NCBI GenBank assembly: GCA_041838515.1
Contig: JBGYPP010000018.1
Span: 27,882-91,881, forward strand
DNA length: 64,000 bases
Direction of reading: 5' to 3'
From: JBGYPP01 sp041838515
GTDB taxonomy: Bacteria; Bacillota; Clostridia; Lachnospirales; Lachnospiraceae
The notes beneath the pieces were generated by a model that made no database searches, was not told the origin of the DNA, and worked only from the letters and a program-made list of their open reading frames with translations. The stretch's first letter is position 1; each line of letters opens with the position of its first letter. The position numbers were made by a program, and so were the translations under genes. Of this stretch, positions 37,765-46,837 are shown piece by piece.

Positions 37765-37784
37765 CAAAGAAATGCGGATAAGGC

Positions 37785-37835
37785 AAAAAAACCGCCTAGG
37801 GATTCCGTTGCATTAGGATCCCAAGCGGTTTTTTT
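37785..37835. terminator. Two-way terminator between fbp and pflA
   Basis: A-run, CCGC, then GGGAT/ATCCC inner stem, GCGG and a run of seven T; symmetrical, so it can stop transcription from both convergent genes. Confidence 0.85.
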
Positions 37836-37887
37836 GTTATGCTATCGTCAGATAGGCTGGTAATGCCCGTAGAATTCTCCAGCTGGC

Positions 37888-38673
37888 CTAAAGATTGCCC
37901 TCTGCGCTCTCCTGGGCGCGGCGCTTTTTGATGCCCAGCAGTATCTGTCTTTTCTTGGCCGGTATCAGCTCCTTGTCCATGGGAGGCGTATCCTTTAGGG
38001 GATATTCCATGCCCAGCTGCTCATACTTGGCCGTGCCCATGGTGTGGTAGGGCAGCACATCCAGGGCTGTCAGATTGGGGAACTGGCCAATGAAATACCC
38101 CAGAGCAAAGAGATCCTCGTTATCGTCAGACCAGCCGGGTACTACCACGTGGCGCACCCACATATCCACCTTGCGGGAGGCCAGATAGGCGGCAAAGGCA
38201 AAGATATTTTTGTTGGGCTGGGCCACCAGCTTTTCGTGAGTTTCCGGATCCATGTGCTTGATATCCAGCATGACCAGATCCGTCAGCTCCATTAGCGTAT
38301 CCAGCTTCTTGATCAAAAAGGCATTGGCCGGATTGTAGGTGATGCCGGAGGTGTCTATGCAGGTGTGTATGCCCTTGGCCTTGGCCAATTGAAACAGGGC
38401 CGTGACAAAATCTATCTGCATCAGAGGTTCGCCTCCGGTGACTGTGATGCCGCCGCCTTTGTAGAAATTGATATTGCGCATATACTGTTCGATGATATAG
38501 GCCGGCTCCATCCAGGTGCCGCCCTCCACATCCCAGGTGTCCGGGTTGTGGCAGTACAGACATCGCATGGGGCAGCCTTGGAGGAATACGACAAAGCGCA
38601 CTCCGGGGCCGTCCACAGTGCCAAAGCTCTCCAGGGAATGTACCCTGCCTTGTATGGGCTTCGTATCGGGCAT
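37888..38673 (-). CDS. pflA: Pyruvate formate-lyase activating enzyme
   Basis: A radical-SAM enzyme that removes a hydrogen from the PFL glycine to create the glycyl radical. 261 residues. The cluster cysteines are C34, C38 and C41 in LQGCPMRCLYCHNPDTW; also GGGITVTGGEPLMQIDF, VMLDIKHMDPETHEKL, VRHVVVPGWSDD and the C-terminal LDVLPYHTMGTAKY. GAAAGGAGCCTT before the ATG. Last gene of the pfl operon; a terminator-like hairpin lies just upstream, which should lower its level relative to PFL. Here its substrate glycine lies on a separate small protein. Confidence 0.96.
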   Translation of the reverse strand: MPDTKPIQGRVHSLESFGTVDGPGVRFVVFLQGCPMRCLYCHNPDTWDVEGGTWMEPAYIIEQYMRNINFYKGGGITVTGGEPLMQIDFVTALFQLAKAKGIHTCIDTSGITYNPANAFLIKKLDTLMELTDLVMLDIKHMDPETHEKLVAQPNKNIFAFAAYLASRKVDMWVRHVVVPGWSDDNEDLFALGYFIGQFPNLTALDVLPYHTMGTAKYEQLGMEYPLKDTPPMDKELIPAKKRQILLGIKKRRAQESAEGNL

Positions 38674-38691
38674 AAGGCTCCTTTCTCAAGC

Positions 38692-38723
38692 AAAAAGGCG
38701 AAGGCGCAGCTAGGGCAGCGCCT
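38692..38723 (-). terminator. Attenuating terminator between the glycyl-radical gene and pflA
   Basis: Read on the minus strand, AGGCGC and GCGCCT pair and are followed within 5 bases by a run of five T. pflA begins 19 bases later, so part of the transcripts should read through. Confidence 0.65.
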
Positions 38724-38761
38724 CCGTCCTTTTGTCAAAAGATACGGCGTCCGGTGATGGA

Positions 38762-39001
38762 TTAAACGGACTCGTGGAAAGTGCGGTTGATAACATCCGT
38801 CTGCTGCTCGGGAGTCAGCTTGATAAAATTTACGGCATAGCCGGAAACACGGATGGTCAGCTGGGGATACTTCTCAGGGTGCTTCTGGGCATCCAGCAGC
38901 ATATCCCTGTTGAGTACGTTTACGTTCAGGTGATGGCCGCCCTGCTCGGCGTAACCATCCAACAGAGCCACCAAATTATCTACCTGTGCGGTGTTGTTCA
39001 T
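38762..39001 (-). CDS. Free-standing glycyl-radical domain of pyruvate formate-lyase
   Basis: A 79-residue protein equal to the C-terminal domain of PFL. Residues 15-29 ([15 protein letters not shown]), then [18 protein letters not shown], the radical loop IRVSGYAV with Gly54 as the radical site, and the closing [17 protein letters not shown] all match the end of E. coli PflB. The gene has its own start and an AGGAGG ribosome binding site. The core enzyme upstream ends exactly where this domain would begin, so this is an essential subunit, not merely a spare part like E. coli GrcA (YfiD), which repairs an otherwise complete PFL. Confidence 0.92.
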   Translation of the reverse strand: MNNTAQVDNLVALLDGYAEQGGHHLNVNVLNRDMLLDAQKHPEKYPQLTIRVSGYAVNFIKLTPEQQTDVINRTFHESV

Positions 39002-39037
39002 ATTTTACCTCCTATAGTTGTATGCCCTGTAATGGCA

Positions 39038-39238
39038 TCAGCGGTAGTCGTCCAGGCCCTCTTGCAACGTGGGGACAGAGCAGGCCAGGGGGGTGCGTGA
39101 GCAGTCATTGCACCCCATGGTCTGGGTGGAAACCTGGTTGGAACTCTCATCGGTTTCCACATTGATATGGCCTACGCCCTTTTCCACATCCGCATCCAAC
39201 ATGGCGACCAACTGGTCTATGGCATTGGGATTGTTCAT
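39038..39238 (-). CDS. 66-residue glycyl-radical-domain mimic with CxxC motif
   Basis: Residues 1-29 align without gaps with the glycyl-radical subunit next door: MNN, D8, LVA(M/L)LD at 10-15, E19, G21, H24, N26-V27. After that it diverges: no RVSGY loop, but GCNDCSRTPLAC with Cys43, Cys46 and Cys53, then SVPTLQEGLDDYR. It has its own ribosome binding site (TTTGGAGGGAACAT) and starts 15 bases after the PFL core stop. It is 36 bases upstream of the radical subunit gene. I know no function; it could dock on the PFL core in place of the radical domain. The three cysteines suggest metal binding or a redox role. Confidence 0.75.
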   Translation of the reverse strand: MNNPNAIDQLVAMLDADVEKGVGHINVETDESSNQVSTQTMGCNDCSRTPLACSVPTLQEGLDDYR

Positions 39239-39253
39239 ATGTTCCCTCCAAAC

Positions 39254-41317
39254 TTAGGGCCTGGACTCCTCAACCTCGGTCAGATCCAGATCCAAGCTCA
39301 AATCACTGCTAAATACCTTCTCCTCCTTGCCCAAGGCGCCGGGTATGATGGTAAAGGTATTGGAGATGCCGTCCTGCGCATCCTGGAAAGGCAGCTTGGA
39401 TACGGTGGCCAGGGAGGCGATGGCGCCGTGGGTATCGCGGCCGTGCATAGGGTTGGCGCCGGGTGCGAAGGGCTGGCCCTTCCTGCGGCCGTCAGGCGTA
39501 TTGCCGGTGGCCTTGCCATATACCACGTTGGAGGTAATGGTCAAAATGGAGGTGGTGGGAACGCCCTTCCTGTAGGTGTGGTGCCTGCGTACGGCGGTCA
39601 TAAAGCGGTGTACGATGTCCTTGGCTATCATATCCACCCTGTCGTCGTCGTTGCCGTACTTGGGGAAATCGCCGGTGGTCTTGAAGTCGGTGATTACGCC
39701 GTCATCATCACGGATAACCTCTACCTTGGCATGCTTGATGGCGGAGAGGGAGTCGGCCACGATGGAGAGGCCGGCGATACCGGTGGCGAAATACCTCTTC
39801 ACATCCCTGTCGTGCAGGGCCATCTCAGCGCGCTCGTAGCAGTACTTGTCATGCATATAGTGGATGATGTTCAGCGTGTTTACATATACATCTGCCTGCC
39901 ACTCTATCATATCGGTGAACTTCTGCATTACATCGTCGAAGTCCAGCACATCCCCCTCTACAGGGCGGAAGCGGGGACCTACCTGCTTCTTGCTCACCTC
40001 GTCCACGCCGCCGTTGAGTGCATAGAGCAGGCACTTGGCCAGATTGGCGCGGGCGCCGAAGAACTGCATTTCCTTACCCACCTTCATGGAGGATACGCAG
40101 CAGGCTATGGCATAGTCGTCGCCATGGGTCACGCGCATCATATCGTCATTCTCGTACTGCAGGGAAGAAGTCTCTATGGACATCTTTGCACAGTAACGCT
40201 TCCAAGCCTGGGGCAGCCTGGTGGACCACAGCACGGTCAGGTTGGGCTCGGGGGAAGGGCCCAGCGTGGTCAGCGTATGCAGGAAACGGAAGCTCATCTT
40301 GGTAACCAGGGAACGTCCGTCTATGCCCACGCCGGCCAGGGACTCGGTAACCCATACCGGATCGCCTGCAAAAATCTGGTTGTACTCGGGTGTGCGAGCG
40401 AATTTGATCAGGCGCAGCTTCATAACGAAGTGGTCTACAAACTCCTGAATCTGCTGCTCGGTAAAGGTACCATTGGCCAGATCCCTCTCAGCGTAGATAT
40501 CCAGGAAGGTGGAGGTGCGGCCCAGGGACATAGCGGCGCCGTTCTGCTCCTTTACTGCGGCCAGATAGCCGAAGTAAGTGGCCTGTATGGCCTCCTGCAC
40601 GTTGGTGGAGGGCTTGGAGATATCAAAGCCGTAGGAGGCGGCCATCTGCTTCATCTGCTTCAGGGCCACGATCTGCTCGGAAATCTCCTCACGCAGACGG
40701 ATGACATCGTCTGTCATCACACGGCCGGTGGAATCCTTTTGGTTGTTCTTGTCCTCGATCAGACGGTCTATGCCATAGAGGGCCACACGGCGATAGTCGC
40801 CTATGATGCGGCCGCGGCCGTAGGCATCCGGCAGACCGGTGATAATATGGGAGGAGCGGCAGGCGCGCATATCCTCGTTGTAGGCGTCAAAGCAGCCGGC
40901 ATTGTGGGTTTTTCTGTGGGTGGAGAAGAACTCGCTGATCTCCGGATCCACCTCATATCCGTTGTCCGAGCAGGCCTTCTCGGCCATGCGGATGCCGCCG
41001 TAGGGCTGCAAGGAACGCTTGAAAGGCTTGTCGGTCTGGAAACCCACGATGGTTTCCTTGCTCTTGTCCAGATATCCGGGGCCATGGGATACGATGGTGG
41101 AAATGATCTTGGTATCCATGTCCAGAACGCCGCCGGCATCCCTCTCCTGCTTTTGTAGCTCCAGAACCTGAGCCCACAGGTCATTGGTATTTTGGGTCGC
41201 CTCGGCAAGGAAAGACTCATCGCCGTCGTACGGGGTGTAGTTCCTCTGGATGAAATCCCGTACGTTGACGTCGTGCTCCCACTTGCCGCCTACAAAACCA
41301 GTCCATTCCGTTCTCAT
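39254..41317 (-). CDS. pflB: Pyruvate formate-lyase core lacking the glycyl-radical domain
   Basis: Cleaves pyruvate with CoA to acetyl-CoA and formate. 687 residues, against about 760 for E. coli PflB. The N-terminus ([32 protein letters not shown]) and the barrel are intact, with the active cysteine pair C406-C407 ([11 protein letters not shown]). The end reads [20 protein letters not shown] followed by a short acidic tail and stop, so the ~75-residue radical domain is absent and supplied by a separate gene. ATG 41317 has AGGAGG upstream; the longer open frame before it overlaps the promoter. Isoleucine codons here are mostly ATC/ATT, unlike the rest of the window, consistent with high expression. 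Confidence 0.96.
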   Translation of the reverse strand: MRTEWTGFVGGKWEHDVNVRDFIQRNYTPYDGDESFLAEATQNTNDLWAQVLELQKQERDAGGVLDMDTKIISTIVSHGPGYLDKSKETIVGFQTDKPFKRSLQPYGGIRMAEKACSDNGYEVDPEISEFFSTHRKTHNAGCFDAYNEDMRACRSSHIITGLPDAYGRGRIIGDYRRVALYGIDRLIEDKNNQKDSTGRVMTDDVIRLREEISEQIVALKQMKQMAASYGFDISKPSTNVQEAIQATYFGYLAAVKEQNGAAMSLGRTSTFLDIYAERDLANGTFTEQQIQEFVDHFVMKLRLIKFARTPEYNQIFAGDPVWVTESLAGVGIDGRSLVTKMSFRFLHTLTTLGPSPEPNLTVLWSTRLPQAWKRYCAKMSIETSSLQYENDDMMRVTHGDDYAIACCVSSMKVGKEMQFFGARANLAKCLLYALNGGVDEVSKKQVGPRFRPVEGDVLDFDDVMQKFTDMIEWQADVYVNTLNIIHYMHDKYCYERAEMALHDRDVKRYFATGIAGLSIVADSLSAIKHAKVEVIRDDDGVITDFKTTGDFPKYGNDDDRVDMIAKDIVHRFMTAVRRHHTYRKGVPTTSILTITSNVVYGKATGNTPDGRRKGQPFAPGANPMHGRDTHGAIASLATVSKLPFQDAQDGISNTFTIIPGALGKEEKVFSSDLSLDLDLTEVEESRP

Positions 41318-41375
41318 TGCAGGTCGCCTCCTATGTTTGGGAAATGCTAGTAAACAGTGTCTTGTATACAATCTA

Positions 41376-41404
41376 ATTATAGGTAGAAAAAGCGGGCCAG
41401 TCAA
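41376..41404 (-). promoter_or_regulatory. Promoter of the pfl operon
   Basis: Read on the minus strand: TTGACT, 17 bases, TATAAT, about 60 bases before the pfl start. Near-consensus. Confidence 0.85.
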
Positions 41405-41529
41405 TGGATATTCTGTACTTTTTGCAATACATGACAAAAAAATATCAGTAAAAAATTGGGCAGGCCTTATATAGCCCCGCTTGCCAATCCACAGCCTATG
41501 GATTAAAGTAATAAGGAGAAAATGCGGGG

Positions 41530-43188
41530 GTGGAAACGGTGGCGCTTTTTGGACAAACAAGGCATGGCTTGGGCAGATTATGGCTGAGAGCATGGGCGTG
41601 GCTGGGCGGCATTGCGGAGCCGGCGGCGCGTTGGGGCATGGCCCTGGCAGGCCTCCCGGTGTGGATTTTTCTGTGTTGGTACAGTTTTCGTTACAGCTAT
41701 CTGGAGGGAGTGCATGTACCGGAGAAGCTAAGCCTGGTCAAGGACAGCATGGGCCGCCATATGCTGGGCATTTTGGCTCTGGCGCTGGCGTGGGGGGGGC
41801 TGCTGCGGCTGGAAAGGCGCTGCTCCAAGGCTCGGCTGGAACTGGGGGCGAGGAGTTTGGCTCTGCTGGCTGTGGCCTGGCATCTGGCCTGGGGCCTGTG
41901 GTGGATCTATTCCTCAGATAAGGTGCCGGGAGGGGATCAGGCCTTTCTCTACGGCGGCGCCAGCTACCTGTTGGAGGGTTCCAGGACATTTTTGGGTCTG
42001 GGGGGATATCTGGAGATGTACCCCCATCAGCTGCCCGCAGTGTTTGTCGTGCAGTCCGTATTCTCCCTGGTGGGCACTTACCAATATCCTTTTTTGCAAT
42101 TGTGCAATGTGCTGTTTGCCGCTGGTACCGTGGGTCTTGCCTATGGCCTGCTGGAGGCCTGGGGGGCAGGCTTTGCGGCCAAGGCGGCATATGCGCTTCT
42201 GGCCCTGGGCCTGCAGCCCCTGGTGTATTACACCTCCTTTGTCTATGGGGAGTTGGGCTTTTGCTTCTTTGCGCTGGCAGCCCTGTGCTGCTTTGTCTAT
42301 TTGGACAAAAAGGGGCGGCCGGCCATACTGTCGCTGATGGGAATTTGTCTGTGGCTGATGTGGGCGCTGAGACCGGCTGGCCGCATATTCCTCCTGGCCT
42401 TTTGTCTATGCCTTGGCCTGTGGGCGCTGAGGCGGGGGAGGCTGGGGGTTCTGGCTCTGGCCCTGTTCTTTTTCCTGATACCCAATATCACGCTCTGGGG
42501 CCTGCGAGCCTATTACTACCCTCCCGGCTCGGCTGAGTATTATACCGGAGGCATGCCGGTAGAGGGCTGGCTGGCGCTGGGCATAGAGGAATCGCCCATG
42601 GGCCCCGGCTGGTACAACCACGATGTAGTGCGCAATTATTACCTGGCGGAATGTGACCCCTATGAGGCGGCCAAGATCTATAGGCAGCAGATAGAGGCTC
42701 GTCTGGCCTTTTTCCGGGACTATCCCGGGGAGGCCGGACAGTTTTACAAGGATAAGATATTGAGTCAGTGGATAGCGCCTCTGTATCAGGGCCTGTTCTT
42801 TGGCTCTCAGCCGGACCAGGGCAAGCAGATTCCGGAGGGAAGTCTGTTGGCCTATGTATACAGCCACGGCGGGCAATTGCAACAGTGGGCGGATGTGTGG
42901 CAGTTCCTGGTCTATGGCGGAGTCCTTTGCTTTTTTGCGGGCCTGCCGGCGCTGGGGCGCAGATCCATACCCCTGCTGGTTCTGCCTATGGCCCTGTTGG
43001 GCACCTTTGTGTTTTCCCTTTTCTGGGAGGCCAAGGCCAGGTATATTTTTCCCAGCTATGTTTTGATGTATCCCATGGCGGCCCTGGGGCTGGAGGCGGC
43101 CTTTGGCCTGCTCCAGTCGGGCTGGCGCAGATGGTTTTGGAAGGGGGCGGAGGGTGGAAAAGCTGAGCGTAATCGTGCCTTGCTTTAA
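41530..43188 (+). CDS. Polytopic membrane glycosyltransferase, GT-C/GT39-like
   Basis: A 552-residue protein with about eleven hydrophobic segments. The first extracellular loop holds an acidic residue block ([21 protein letters not shown]) followed by [23 protein letters not shown], as in GT-C enzymes that use polyprenyl-phosphate sugars. A large extracellular segment lies in the second half ([19 protein letters not shown], then [20 protein letters not shown]). GTG 41530 is the first start in frame; AAGGAG lies upstream. It is followed, with overlap, by a GtrB-like GT2 that would make the lipid-linked sugar. Confidence 0.75.
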   Translation: METVALFGQTRHGLGRLWLRAWAWLGGIAEPAARWGMALAGLPVWIFLCWYSFRYSYLEGVHVPEKLSLVKDSMGRHMLGILALALAWGGLLRLERRCSKARLELGARSLALLAVAWHLAWGLWWIYSSDKVPGGDQAFLYGGASYLLEGSRTFLGLGGYLEMYPHQLPAVFVVQSVFSLVGTYQYPFLQLCNVLFAAGTVGLAYGLLEAWGAGFAAKAAYALLALGLQPLVYYTSFVYGELGFCFFALAALCCFVYLDKKGRPAILSLMGICLWLMWALRPAGRIFLLAFCLCLGLWALRRGRLGVLALALFFFLIPNITLWGLRAYYYPPGSAEYYTGGMPVEGWLALGIEESPMGPGWYNHDVVRNYYLAECDPYEAAKIYRQQIEARLAFFRDYPGEAGQFYKDKILSQWIAPLYQGLFFGSQPDQGKQIPEGSLLAYVYSHGGQLQQWADVWQFLVYGGVLCFFAGLPALGRRSIPLLVLPMALLGTFVFSLFWEAKARYIFPSYVLMYPMAALGLEAAFGLLQSGWRRWFWKGAEGGKAERNRALL

Positions 43189-44083
43189 TGAGGAAGAGAA
43201 TATTGAGGCATTTTATAAAGAATTTGTAAAAAATCAGTCTTTTTTTGATTCTCGGCCCTTGGATTGGGAGCTCATCTTTGTAGACGATGGCTCCTGTGAC
43301 GGCACTGTGGCCCGGGTGCGTCTGCTGGGGCAGGGGGATGGGCGGGTGCATTTGTTGTCTTTTTCCCGCAATTTTGGCAAGGAGGCGGCCATGTATGCCG
43401 GCCTGCAAAAAGCGGCCGGGGAGTATGTGGTGATCATGGATGCGGATTTGCAAGATCCCCCCTCCCTGCTTCCGGAGATGTTTGCCGCCCTGGATGAGGG
43501 ATATGATTCTGTGGCCACCCGGCGGGTCAGCCGAAAGGGAGAGCCTCCGGTGCGGAGTTTTTTTGCCAGGAGGTTTTATGCGCTGATGAAAAAGATATCC
43601 CAAACGGAGATTATGGACGGGGCCAGGGATTACAGGCTGATGCGCAGGCCTATGGTGGATGCAGTCCTATCCATGGGGGAGTACAACCGCTTTACCAAGG
43701 GCATATTTGGCTGGGTGGGATTTCGTACCCGGTGGATGAGTTTTGAGAATGTGGAGAGGGCTAGGGGAGAGACTAAGTGGAATTTTTGGAAGCTGTTTCT
43801 CTACTCTCTGGAGGGCATCACCGCCTTTTCCACCCTGCCCCTGACTTTTGCCGCGGGACTGGGCGTGCTTTTTTGTTTGCTGGCCTTTGTTCTGATTATT
43901 TTTATTATTGTGAGAAAAATGCTATTCGGAGATCCGGTATCCGGCTGGCCTTCCCTGGTCTGCATCATAGCCATGGTCAGCGGCGTGCAGCTTTTCTGTC
44001 TGGGCATAGTGGGGCAGTACCTGGCCAAGACCTATATGGAGGTCAAGAGGCGGCCTATATACCTGCTCAAGGAGGAGTGGTGA
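43154..44083 (+). CDS. GtrB/DPM1-like glycosyltransferase (GT2) with two C-terminal helices
   Basis: A 309-residue protein: [56 protein letters not shown], metal site in IMDADLQDPPSLLPEM, and two membrane helices near residues 225-255 and 262-290. This is the layout of enzymes that place a sugar on undecaprenyl phosphate. GTG 43154 after GGCGGAGG gives the standard N-terminus and overlaps the preceding gene by 35 bases. Probably supplies the lipid-linked sugar used by the GT-C proteins around it. Confidence 0.92.
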   Translation: MEKLSVIVPCFNEEENIEAFYKEFVKNQSFFDSRPLDWELIFVDDGSCDGTVARVRLLGQGDGRVHLLSFSRNFGKEAAMYAGLQKAAGEYVVIMDADLQDPPSLLPEMFAALDEGYDSVATRRVSRKGEPPVRSFFARRFYALMKKISQTEIMDGARDYRLMRRPMVDAVLSMGEYNRFTKGIFGWVGFRTRWMSFENVERARGETKWNFWKLFLYSLEGITAFSTLPLTFAAGLGVLFCLLAFVLIIFIIVRKMLFGDPVSGWPSLVCIIAMVSGVQLFCLGIVGQYLAKTYMEVKRRPIYLLKEEW

Positions 44084-44084
44084 T

Positions 44085-45017
44085 ATGGCGGGGGTAGGGG
44101 AGAGGCCGGCCAATCTGCCCCTGGATATGGCCGCTTACGCTGCCCTGGGTCTGGCAGGCGCCTGGGCGGCCTATCTGCCGGCCTGGCGTTGGGGCTGGGG
44201 CTTGGATACCTACAGGCAGCTGCTTTTGGTCTGGGGCCTGGCGTGGCTGGGGCTGGGTCTTCGATATGCCTGGAGTATGCTGCACAGACCGGGCCGGGGG
44301 CAGATGCCGGCGGCGGATGCAAGAATTGGTGTACTGACCTGTTGTTTTGGCCTGCTCCTGATGGTCCAGATCTGGGTCATACTGTATCCGGCCGACCTGC
44401 CATGGGCTATTTGGGTGCCGGATGTGGCGCTGGCTGGGGATATGACTTTGGAGAGGGTGGGCGCTATAGTGGCAGATGGGGTCTTTGCTCATTCTCATCC
44501 GCTGACCGGGCAGCCTCTCTCGGAGGGGCAGCCCGCCCGCCTGTCTATACTGGTTCTGCCCCCTTTGTATGCCGCCGTGTTTGGAGAGGTGGATTGGTGG
44601 CTGTGGACGCCCAGGCTGGGGGCCTTAGCCTGCTGGGCCTGGTCTTATCTGGCCTGGGCCGGTGTGGTCAAGGCTCTTTGGCCTGAGAATGCCCGTCGCC
44701 GCTGGGCTTTTTTGCTGGCTCTGGCCGCCCTGGTCAGCCTGGGTGCTGTCTGGACGGGTATGGAGGGGCATCTCCTGCTCCTGGGGGGGTATACGCCCCA
44801 GGCTCTGCGGCGTCATGCGCTGCTGCCCCTGGCTCTGGCCGCTCTGGCGGCCAGGCGGCCGGTTTGCGGAGTTTTGGCCGTGGCGGCTGAGGCGGCGCTG
44901 GTGTGGACGGGTTTTGGACTGGGGTATACGGCCCTGCCCCTGGGCATATATGCCGTCTGTGTCTTGTGGCGGCGATTTTGCCGGGCCGGGGGAAAGGATG
45001 GGGGCGGCATATGCTGA
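44085..45017 (+). CDS. Polytopic membrane protein of envelope-glycan cluster
   Basis: A 310-residue hydrophobic protein with about seven membrane segments and no domain I can name with certainty. An extracellular block (DVALAGDMTLERVGAIVADG, then HSHPLTGQPLSEGQPARLS) followed by LVLPPLYAAVFGEVDWWLWTPRLGALACW resembles in layout the block DGDDAFFVAVSAIAQ...PLWVAWVAKVL of the protein at 46838. The two are probably paralogous, GT-C-related. AAGGAGG lies upstream. Its stop overlaps the start of the next gene (ATGCTGA). Confidence 0.6.
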   Translation: MAGVGERPANLPLDMAAYAALGLAGAWAAYLPAWRWGWGLDTYRQLLLVWGLAWLGLGLRYAWSMLHRPGRGQMPAADARIGVLTCCFGLLLMVQIWVILYPADLPWAIWVPDVALAGDMTLERVGAIVADGVFAHSHPLTGQPLSEGQPARLSILVLPPLYAAVFGEVDWWLWTPRLGALACWAWSYLAWAGVVKALWPENARRRWAFLLALAALVSLGAVWTGMEGHLLLLGGYTPQALRRHALLPLALAALAARRPVCGVLAVAAEAALVWTGFGLGYTALPLGIYAVCVLWRRFCRAGGKDGGGIC

Positions 45018-46813
45018 AAAAACCCAGAGGAGTGATAGGCGTACAGATATTGGTATGCGTATTGGCCATTGCCCAGCTGTCTTTTTTTGCCTCGAGGAAA
45101 GAGGGGTTTCACATGGACGAAATCCTGACCTTTCAATTGGCCAATTCCTATTATGGACCCTGGATAGTGCCCACCCAGCCGGAGGGCCGCATGGCCAAAT
45201 TCCTCCGGGAGGAAGTGGGGAATGGGGGCATAGGCCGCTGGTGGGAGCTGGCCCTGGACTGGCTGCAGCACGGGGAGGAGAGCCGTATTTCCAGCTTTAC
45301 CGCCGATGTCTATGAGGAGCCGGTGTGGATATCCCGCCAGCAGATGGCGGATTATATCACAGTGGATGAGCGGGGGGGCTTCTCCTGCCTGTCCGTGATT
45401 TTTAATATGAAAAATGATGCGCATCCCCCTCTGTTCTTTATGGCTGTCCACACCATCAGCGCACTGTTTCCCGGACGGATGGCGGCTTGGATGGGCAATG
45501 TGTGGACTATAGCCGCTGTGGCTGCATCCTGTTGGCTGATGATGGAGATGGCTGGGGAATTTGGCCGGCTGGGGGGCTGGGGAGAGGCCAAGGGCCTGGC
45601 GGCCGGAGCTGTGGCGGCTCTGTGGTACGCCGGCAGCTCTGGAGGCATATCCACGGCGCTGTTTATACGGATGTACGCCTTTCTGGCATTTTTTTGCCTG
45701 TGGCTTTTGGCCAGGCATATGCCCTATTTTTTTCCTAGGGAAGAGGCGGGGGATGGATCCGGGTCTGTGGGCTTGTGGGATGTTCCCCTGGCGCTGGCTC
45801 TTTGCGGAGGCTTTCTCAGCCAGTATTTCTTTCTCTTTTTCGCAGGCATACTGGGACTGATAAGCCTGGTCTGGCTGTGGAGGCAGGGGGATAAGCCCCG
45901 GCTGCGACGGTACGTCTGCTCCATGGCTGGTGGAGGGCTGCTGTCTGTATGCCTATTCCCCTTTGCTATCCCGGCGCTGCTCTTTAGCAGCCGGGGGGTG
46001 GAGGCTATGGAGGCTATGGGCCAGACCCTGGCCGAGTATGGCCGAAGGCTGGCTGTCTTTGGCCGTCTGCTGACAGAGGCGGTATTTCCCCCGGGAGGGC
46101 TGTGGGTATGGGCCGGAGCCTGCCTGGTACTGGCTCTGCTGCGGCTTTGGAGGTGGCCGGGTACTATGGCTGTCAGCGGTGAGGGGGACGAAAGGGCTGG
46201 CCGGTCTCGGAGGCGGCAGGCCGCTTTTTTGGCCCTGGTGTTCCTGCCTGCGGCGGGGTATTTTCTGATGGCCAGCCGGGTATCCCCCTTTTTGATCAAC
46301 AGATATATTATGGCCATATTTCCCCCGCTCTGTCTGCTTCTGGTACTGCTCCCGGCCTGGCTGCTCTCGTCCTGGCCTGTGTCCCGTTTTTTGGCCGCTC
46401 TGGCCCTGTGCGCGCTGCCTCTGGCCGGGGCTTCACTGGGAAATTATCATGGGGAGTACCTGTACAAGGGATATGGCTCTCAGCTGGCCCTGGCCAGAGA
46501 GTATGGGGAGCTGCCAGCGCTCTGTGTCTATGAGGGTTTATCCTATTATGAGAATATACAAGAGTTCGCCTTATACAGCCGGAGCCTGTTGCTGACCGGG
46601 CAGGAGTGGGAGGCCAAAGGCGAGGATGGAAACCCGGATCCCGTCCTGGCCGGGGAGCAGGCCCTGGTAGTGCTGGTCAAGCGCCTGGTATCCCAGGAGG
46701 CCGTCCTGGAGAAGCTAAAGGAGGCCTATGGATTTGATGAACAGAGCCTGCTGCTGGAGAATTCGGTCTATGGGGATAGGATATGGCTGGTGCGCAAATC
46801 CCGGACCGGTTGA
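45011..46813 (+). CDS. Polytopic membrane glycosyltransferase-like protein, GT39-like
   Basis: A 600-residue protein. After an N-terminal helix (VIGVQILVCVLAIAQLSFF) comes the acidic loop motif GFHMDEILTFQLANS, typical of GT-C enzymes in which a D-E pair lies in the first extracellular loop. About ten helices follow, then a C-terminal extracellular domain from about residue 480 (GNYHGEYLYKGYGSQLALAREY to the end). ATG 45011 overlaps the upstream stop, so translation is coupled. Substrate unknown. Confidence 0.75.
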   Translation: MLKKPRGVIGVQILVCVLAIAQLSFFASRKEGFHMDEILTFQLANSYYGPWIVPTQPEGRMAKFLREEVGNGGIGRWWELALDWLQHGEESRISSFTADVYEEPVWISRQQMADYITVDERGGFSCLSVIFNMKNDAHPPLFFMAVHTISALFPGRMAAWMGNVWTIAAVAASCWLMMEMAGEFGRLGGWGEAKGLAAGAVAALWYAGSSGGISTALFIRMYAFLAFFCLWLLARHMPYFFPREEAGDGSGSVGLWDVPLALALCGGFLSQYFFLFFAGILGLISLVWLWRQGDKPRLRRYVCSMAGGGLLSVCLFPFAIPALLFSSRGVEAMEAMGQTLAEYGRRLAVFGRLLTEAVFPPGGLWVWAGACLVLALLRLWRWPGTMAVSGEGDERAGRSRRRQAAFLALVFLPAAGYFLMASRVSPFLINRYIMAIFPPLCLLLVLLPAWLLSSWPVSRFLAALALCALPLAGASLGNYHGEYLYKGYGSQLALAREYGELPALCVYEGLSYYENIQEFALYSRSLLLTGQEWEAKGEDGNPDPVLAGEQALVVLVKRLVSQEAVLEKLKEAYGFDEQSLLLENSVYGDRIWLVRKSRTG

Positions 46814-46837
46814 GGTGGGTCTGGTGCGGAGGTATGT

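Noticed and set aside
39001..39254. Possibility that the split PFL is a frameshift or assembly error
   Set aside because: Each of the three genes has its own start codon and good Shine-Dalgarno site, and a whole extra gene lies between the parts; a single-base error cannot rejoin them.
39167..41158. Long open frame of 663 codons antisense to the PFL core
   Set aside because: It mirrors the codon pattern of pflB, has no ribosome binding site and low-complexity content; the PFL reading is certain.
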